A DNA stretch of 27,658 bases, taken from NCBI GenBank assembly GCA_946803715.1, contig CAMPET010000006.1:287141-314798 (forward strand), given 5' to 3'. Source of the stretch: Beroe ovata. Lineage: Eukaryota; Ctenophora; Nuda; Beroida; Beroidae. Both the position numbers and the translations under genes were made by a program. The notes under the pieces are model-generated. The model saw nothing but the letters and a program-made list of their open reading frames with translations. It did not search any database and had not been told where the DNA came from. Positions 11,709 through 20,700 of the stretch are shown here, piece after piece (position 1 is the first letter of the stretch; each line of letters opens with the position of its first letter).

Positions 11709-14700
11709 TTAGGTGATATGGACTTATTGTTATTATAGTAACTATACCTACCTTGTTATGTATCCACATTCGTGTGCAATAGAATAGACATCCATAATCA
11801 GCCTATTAGTCACGCCATTTTCTGTGTACTATTATATTAAACTGTAACAACAGAAGAGTGTGCGTGTCTCTGCAACTATAGACATACTCACTTTCCCATT
11901 TTTTCTTCCCCAATTATTAATTGTAATGAATACTACTTTTTTAATGTTACCGGTAGCTTGAATAGATAAATAATATCTATAGGTACCTACCGACCTACCA
12001 ACCATATTATAAGTATAATCAAACTTGACCAGAATATAGTTAGTGATAGTAGTGAGTGCCTAGGTAATGTTTGTCTCAAAAAACATCACTTATCCTGCAT
12101 CTCGTTTCAGAGCATCCAGATGAGTTCAAGTATACTCAGCTGGGTCAAGCACCCGTCATTGATCATGTGGACGACAGTGCGATGTTCACTGACATGGGTG
12201 AAGCCATGTCCAATCTGGGCATAACGGAGTCTCAACAATCATTCCTGTACAGTGTCCTGGCTGCTATACTCCACATGGGAAATATCCAGTTCACAGAAGA
12301 GAGGAATGATAGCTGTTCCATCCATGTGAGTGTTGAGTTACATGTTTTTTATCACTTCACTCATTTCAAAACGTAGCATTTAATTGAGAACAACTGGGGG
12401 CATATTATGCGGTAAAATTACTGCCTATTGAATAATAAAAAAATTGTTTGTCTTATGTGAGGGCATTGGGATTGTGTAGATCCTCTACAATTATAGATCG
12501 TGGGAGAATATTTTCCATGTGGGCATGTGATATTGTGATACGAGTACGAGTGTATCTTGTTGATCTGCAAACGAAAAGTAGCAAACCAACGTCATCTTGA
12601 CCTGTCATTGGTTCTTGTAGGGCGCTCGGTTCTTAAATTGATGAAACAACACAACAGTTCATGTACATTCCGCGCGCATGGAATTTTCAAACGCGCACGC
12701 GGGAAATCCGTACTTTGTCTGAAGGAAAAAAAAACGCGCAATTCCCCACTTTATTGATTATTGAACCTTCAATATTATGAAAATATCAAAACCGCATCAA
12801 TCTAGTAACTGTATAAATGAAGTATAAACTCCAAATCACGTCAAAATCATCACATCAAATAATATCAAAATTCGAGTGAACATGCTTATAATTTTTGTAA
12901 TTAGTGTTTTACAAATTACATACCTGACCATCAATAACTTCTCTGCTATTATTCGTTATTATCTAAAATTGAGGATATCTTAAAAGATGAAATGCAGCGG
13001 TAACACTAGCTTATCTTCCAATCATTGGTTAATATCGTTACTTTACACTCATTTGGTGTGTAATGCCCATATTTCACTCTGCTGGGCCTTGAGAAATATG
13101 GTCAAATACACACCTCATAGGTGTGAAGTATAATTAAGTAACTTTATAGTGTTACTTACTTAAGTTACTTACTTAAGTTACTTAAGTAACTTTATAGTGT
13201 ATATTGCATAGCATTATCAATCATCAATTACATACTGTATAGCAATGCAATTCATCATCTTCTATTCTTCAGAGTGACGATGAGCATTTGAGAATATCTG
13301 CTCAATTACTAGGTCTTGAGGTCCATGCTTTGAAAAAGTGGCTGTGTCACAAGGTATTTTGATGAGCGGATCCTTGCATGATGAATGATATTTAAATAAT
13401 GATAGTATTAAAGTCTAAAAGTTTATCGCTCCTAACCAAAGCAGTCACTTGCTGACAAATTTCAGACACTCAAAGCGAGGAACGAGACAATTGTTACTAG
13501 TCTCAAGGTTAAAGATGCAATTGCAGGCATGGAGGCTTTTGTTAAGCATATCTATGCATCTCTCTTTCATTGGATTGTAAAACTGTTGAATGCTGCTTTA
13601 ACTGGAGGAAAAAATGAAACCAAAAACTTCATTGGTATCTTGGATATTTATGGGTGGGTCCTATATACAAATCTTATCCATAGGATCATTTGATGTCCAA
13701 TAAATTGTTTGCTTTTTATGGATTCTTTTTACAGATTTGAGATGTTCGAACAGAATTCCTTTGAGCAATTTTGCATTAACTATGCAAATGAGAAGCTACA
13801 GCAGCAGTTCAATCAGCATGTTTTCAAACTGGAGCAGGCAGAATACATCAAAGAAGAAATCAAATGGAGTTTCATTGATTTCACTGACAATCAACCTTGC
13901 ATTGATCTTATTGAGAGAAAGATGGGTATAATCGACCTTCTTGATGAACAATGCAAGGTGCAGCAATATTGAGATTTTTGATGCCTTATCCCATGATTAT
14001 ATACCTAGTGATCTAAAAACAACCTGCTCCAAACAGATGAATAGAGGTACTGATGAAAACTGGGTTCAGATTCTTTACAAAGAGCATGCCAAAAACCAGC
14101 ATTTCCAAAAACCTAAAACAGGTAACACTGACTAGAATTTCTTTTTGTAGACTCTGAATATAGAGACCCTGAGCAATACAGATTTTATATCATCAGTCAT
14201 ATCAGCCCATATTTTTCAGGGACAGATCAATTTGTGATAGTTCACTATGCAGACAAGGTCCCCTACCTCTGCCACGGCTTCATTGCAAAGAACCTTGATG
14301 CAGTAAATGAATCTCATCTTGAGTTACTGTTGACTAGCTCGGTATGTATGGTTTCTTGGCTTGGTAAATTTCTCAATGAAACGCAAATATCTTCTATTGT
14401 TTCATGAATTTGAATCTTTACTTAGGTTATGTTAAACAATTTCAGTTTGAATATGTACCCGACGTTTTAAATGCTAAAAACGACCTGGATAAGCGAATAG
14501 CTAAGAAGGTTCTTGTTCATGTGATGTTTGAGTGCTAATTGTATGTGAATCACTTTATGAATTTTGCAGGGCGGAGTCATACGTGACCTTATACGCATTT
14601 GATTTATTTTTGATCAATTTATGAGCTCCGGAACTTGCATGATCCATGTTCTTGTGTCGTGAAGTGTGTATTTGTTGATCCCACTCACAGAATAGGTATT

Positions 14701-17700
14701 ATCGACTTATCACAGATCGGGTCATCTGGCTGTCAAATGAAGTTCTTTATATTTCATTTTCAGCTGGAGCTCGCCAGTGAATCGTTTGGCATCTCTGATA
14801 CCGGAAATATTTCCTCGCCAAAGAGGATGGCGGGCAGCAAGCCTCCAATGAAACGACAGAACACAGCCACACTGAATAAGTCAGCACGGACGGTTGGTGG
14901 CCAATTCAAAACATCACTAAATCTCCTCATGGATGCTCTGTCAACCACAGTTCCACACTTCATTAGGTGCATCAAACCCAATGATGACAAGGAACCATTC
15001 GGGTACGTTGCTGCTTCTTCTCACATAGAGTTGACAAGGATCTATATTCTATATGATTTCAATACCCGTGTGTTTACCCATATTACCCTTGTTTCCGCCT
15101 CCTCAGCTTTGTCCGGACCCGTGTGGTACAGCAACTCAGGGCTTGTGGTGTGATAGAAACTGTGCGTATCTCAGCAGCTGGCTATCCCTCCCGGTGGTCG
15201 TACAAGGAGTTTGAAAACCGCTACTCCATCCTCGCTCACTCCTCTCAGATACAACGGGGGGAGACCCTCGCAAACTGTCAGACTGTCCTCACCTCCCTCG
15301 TGCCTGACCCAGACAAATATCAGTTCGGCAAAACTAAGATATTCTTCCGAGCTGGACAAGTGGCTTATTTCGAGAAACTCCGCTCCGAACGCATGTTCCG
15401 GGCTTGTGTTATGATGCAGGCTCACGTGAGGGGCTGGCTGGCTGCCAAATACTACAAGAGAGTCACGATATCAGCTCTCAAAGTGCAGTGCATGGTGCGG
15501 GGTCTGATAGCACGGCGCCGAGTTAGGAAGATGAGGGAGTATAACGCTAGCGTTGCGATACAGAAACATGCCAAGGGTTGGATACAGAGGTGCAAGTATG
15601 ATAGACTCAGACTGAGTGCTCTCCTTATACAGTCGAGATATAGGGCCAGAGTGGCAGTTGCTGAGTTCATGAGAGTCAAATACGACGTCAATGCCCGTAT
15701 CATACAGGTATACTATGACTTCCCCCCGTGTCACTCTCCATTCATTCGATACACTCGCAGACAATCACTATATCATTCCCTCTCCTGTACAGAAACATGT
15801 GCGGGGTTGGTTGGCAAGGTGCGCGTACAAAGATCAGGTACACAAGATCGTCAAGGTTCAGAGCTGTGTCAGACGCCACATCGCCAAGAAGCAACTCAAG
15901 GCACTCAAAGTAAGCGTGTTCTCTGGGATAGCACATTGTGATTTTAGCGAGGATTAACTGTTTAAATTCTAGGGGTGGAAACTATCTCTTATCTCACCGA
16001 ATATCGCACAGGCTGAAGCAAGGTCAATTGATCACTACAAGAAGATAAATGTGAGATTGGAAAAGCGAGTATTTGAGATGCAGGTAACTTGTGAACCATA
16101 ATTAGTTACCAATTAGCTGCTACGTACATACGTGTTTAGGCCAAGATTCCCTAAACACTATTAGTATTACACTTTTCCTAATGGATATCATTATAAAGTC
16201 TCACCATGTTAATCCGTAATTGAGTCCACAGTGCCACGCTTACAGATGCTGCTACTTAATTAACAATATCCGGGGAGTGGAATATTAAACACAGCATCTC
16301 TTCCCTCACCAGTGTCAAAGCACATTCTACCTGGAATTACTGTCGAGGGGGGAGTGTTTTGAGTTTAGGGGTGCACCAGCAGCGGCGACAGCACCACCAC
16401 CGAGCTGCGAGCCGTGATTTTGTTGCCCCCTGAAAATTCGAGAAATTTCGTTGTGGGGCTAGGAACGAGGGGTAATTGGCCGCGCTGTGCCGTTCATTGT
16501 ACATAGAGCCTAGTCCTTTTTTTATGGAATAGAGCTAGTTAGGAGAGAGCGCTAGTTGATATAACCCTCTTTGACAACAGGATGTTCCTAATGCTTGTTC
16601 TTCACTGCCGTTCAAACCCAGCTGCAGTTTCATCTGTTCAACAGATCTGTTTATTTAGAATCCATCCTCTATCTATCCCATCCCTATCTATCCCATCCTC
16701 TATCCATCCTCTATCTATCCCAGATATTAAAACTCCTGTTCACATGATGGTGTTGAAACAATCCCCTCAGGGAATGGAGGAAATGGTACGATAAAAACTT
16801 TAGCCTAAGTTTCCGCACCAAGTCGTATCACCAATTCTATCTCCCCAGCTAAAGAATAGCGACATGATAGCAGAAAAGACTAATCTGATGCAGGAAGCGA
16901 AACACATACACGAGGAGTTGGCATCTGTCAGGCAGCAACTCCTCATTCAAACCAGGTCGGAGCTCCGCGACCATGGTATCGGGATATTTCCACTTGAAAA
17001 AGTGGCAATATCTCGAGATATCAAAGCGAAAATTTGAATGAGATGAATGAAACAATGCAATCGGATGCTCGCTTCCCTTATTTACCAGAATCAAACGAAT
17101 GCTGACTTTTGTGATTCTTTATCCAGGATTTTTCAATTTGGCATCATTACGATCATATTTTATTCTTCGCAGGAACAAGGAAACTGTCGAAAAGGAAGCT
17201 AAGCAGACATCCGAGGAACTGCAAATTCTGCGAGATGACTACATGGAACTGAAACTTGAACTCTCACGGATAGAGAGGGAGCAAGATGTGAGGGAATCGT
17301 GTTATCCGATCTTCAATAAATCAAGCATTTATCCCACTTCTGTACCTATCATGACAAGCCTTCGCAACGTTGGAACATAATGCCGCGTGTGACAATACAC
17401 AAGTTCATTATTCACAATTCATTGTTCAGGATATTGAGTTACTGAAGCAGCGGATCAGAGATCTTGAAGACGAAGTAAAGGAGGCAACGGAAAGAGCTGA
17501 AAATGACAAGATTCTCAGTCTAGGTATGTTCATGACGAGCTACTATTAGTGATCACAGCCTGTGCGTGCGAACACATGACTTGTTTCTGTACATTCATAT
17601 TCCACCTGCTCCTCCCTATTTGTTCCCCACGACCGTTTCAGTAACTTGCTCATTACCTCGCTAATTACCTCGCTAATTACCTCGCTAATTTCCTCGTTAA

Positions 17701-20700
17701 TTATAAGAACACTTGTCAATCCTCATATCATGCAGATAGGTACACCGAACTGCAAGAGAGCATGACACGTGAGATAGACTCAGAGCGCGAACACCATCAG
17801 AACATCATAGTGGAGAATTCTAACCTACAAAAACAGATCAAAGAATTGCAGGTCAATACTATTTCAGTTGAATGTGACACCTTTTATTAGCACCTTCAAA
17901 CTATAAGCACACCTGTTAGAATAGTAATGCATGTTAGGGGGCATGGCAGTTTTAGTTGTAGCTCGGTACTACAGTTAGGTCTTGCACGTATCTATTCATC
18001 TCTGAACTGCATGAGTTATAGACTATAGTTACCACGATAATATGTAGCAGCACGATGCTAACATGTCGTATAACTATGAAGGAAATGATGCACGGTCACT
18101 GGCAAGACTCGTCTGATGAACGTGACGAGTTGAGCAGTGTCACGAGTGACGTGACACCTGACCCATCATTGGTAACTGTCAGCGGTGGTGGTGGTGGCAT
18201 AATCTCACCGACGACAGCAACTACGAATTGTGACCTCCGTGCTCGGATAACGGAGCTGGAACAACTCCGTGATCAAATGACGGCTGAGTTGGAGGGTGCC
18301 AACAAGGTATAAACGTCAAATCACGCGTGTGATTCTGTCACGCGTGGCAGTTCACTTATTTGTGTTGTTGCTTTGTGACTTTGTGTGCAACTCCTTGTGT
18401 ATCGTTCGTGTGTGCAACTTTCCGGTTTGCGATTTTGCTGATTGTAGCCAAGCTGCTTCTTCGCATATATACGAGGGGATTTACACCACAACTTATCTCT
18501 TCTAATTGAACAATTAAACCTGGTTTTAAACGCCAGTTCAATTGTCACATCCGTTCGTTAGGCTTTTCTATTTGGGGATTTCATCTGCTATTCGTCATTG
18601 TAAGTCTCCGTCATTTCCCACTTTGCTGTCTCTGCGCCGTACATACACTCGTACGACATCTTGTAACCCGAACCGGTGTCAAGGATGATGGATGACGGAT
18701 TGACGTGCGATCGAGTGCAGCTTCACTCTTTCAGGACAATTCGACAACAAGGGACCAGAGCAATCAGGTGAACCACTGGGCTCCGTCTAAAGACACCGCA
18801 ACTCAACATTTCGGCCCTGAAACACGTCATAATGTAACGCAGTGTTCAAAATCGACCCAAAGAGATGCTATCACGCAAGCATCACGTGTGGCGCATAGCG
18901 TGGCAACGCAATGTAACGCGTTACCGGCTTATAGAAACTTCAGTAACCATGACAACGAATTAGAAAGTTGTAGTAACGACAGTGCTATTGGTATGGAAAC
19001 AGATGACTGTCATGTGACAGACATAGGGGTCCAGTGTCAACCTACGACTCACAGCAGCGCAACCCAAGCAAAACCTCGCAATCAGGAATCGACCATCCAA
19101 GCAAACCTTCCCGATCCTCGGATTTTAGAGCAATCAGTGCTCATAAACCAGCTAGAGGCAGACAAATCGCGAATAAACACGCTCCTATCCATGTTCTACA
19201 TTCCAACTCATTGTGCGAGCATTGTACCCGAAATCGACCACCTCAGAGACCTGCTAAACCTCGTTACATCTCCCACCGAGATGGCTAGTAGAGTAGCGCT
19301 GTACCCTGGTGATGAGAGGGGACCTGAACAGGGCGGCTACCTGACAGCAGCTCACAACAGTCCTGTTTCGAGTGTCATCAGGAATGATGATGACGTCACA
19401 GACACGACAAGTGATCAGAACACGGATCATGGGAGATTTTCCAGTTTTGAGAGCGATGTGTTGGTCAGTTATAGCGAGGAGATCGTTGCTAAGGAGGATC
19501 AGATGGCTGAGGATTTGCGAGGAAAGCTGGACCTGGCTTACAAGGTAATAGACGGTGGAGGAGGAGAGTAGAGTTGAATTTTTAAACCATGAATTTATAT
19601 CGTGTAGTGTTCGAAATATGAGAAATAGTACAGTGAGACGTATGCGGTAGGTAGCTGAACATATCGATGTTTCTCAATGATGTGTGCATTGTGCATGTGT
19701 TTGCATGGCCGAATATCTATGGACGTGCTGTTCCTTGAGCTGATACTTCCTATCACATGATCATATCCATAATGTTCCATATAAGCTGACATCTTAACTA
19801 AATAGTCCTGGGATGCTGTCTCTGGAGAAGTCCACTGTCCGGCTCTAACAATGACGTTCATTCTGCAGGAAATAGCACAGCTGAAGGAAACGGCTGAGAA
19901 TCACATTGTCGTGAATGGTGGAGATAAGATCTACCCTGTCGATGTGAGTTTGACTTTTTGTTGTCATCCAAGTCATCAGTGGCAGGAATGACCCTGCATC
20001 CATCGCTCCCCTCCCTTTTCTTACTCTCTCACTACCCAAGCCTTGCGACTGTTTCACCTTCAACTCCGAACTCACTATGACTCGCCGTCTCCTCAGTCCA
20101 GACTCCTTCAGACTCTCAGTCTCCCGCCATCCTCACTTTCTCACCGGCTTCTGATCTCACCTTTCTTCCCCTCCTCACTCCCTCACTCACACTCCCCCTC
20201 ACTCCCTCACCTCCTCCTCACTCCCTCACCTCCTCACTCCCTCACCTCCTACACACNACCTCCTCACTCCCTCACCTCCTCCTCACTCCCTCACCTCCTC
20301 CTCACTGCCTCACCTCCTCACTCCCTCACCTACTCCGTTTCCAGGACAACGAGAGACGTCGTCTAGAGGAGATAATCGTGGAAAACGTACAGCTGAAGGA
20401 GGATCTGGACCGAGTGACGGATGAGTTGATGGAGGCAGTGGATGATCAGACTGAGTATCGGCGGAGATATGAGAAGACAGAGTCGAGACTAGCTGCGGTC
20501 CGGGATATGCTCCTCAAGGATATCGCTACCACTCGTAACCCCAGGGTGAGTGACCAAGTAGAGGCGAGAATGTTGTGGTGTAACCGAGTTGTGTATAGGG
20601 AACTGAAAAAGAAGAAGTTCCTGTTTTTCAGTCCTCTATTAGGAACTGATCATCTTCATCGAGAGAACGTGTGGCTGGAGCATTGTCATGATTTGAGTTC

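Noticed and set aside
14571-14600. Extra exon beginning GGCGGAGTCATACG after TTTGCAG
   Set aside because: It hits a TGA after ten codons with no suitable donor. The exons at 14446-14508 and 14764-15002 already join in phase.
18296-18548. Open frames on both strands in the intron before the large tail exon
   Set aside because: No conserved features. The region lies between a clear donor at 18307 and a clear acceptor at 18735.
18852-18863. STQR as a full member of the LC8-like array
   Set aside because: It lies only six residues from both neighbours, too close for simultaneous binding, and Arg follows the Gln. I list it but do not count it in the regular spacing.
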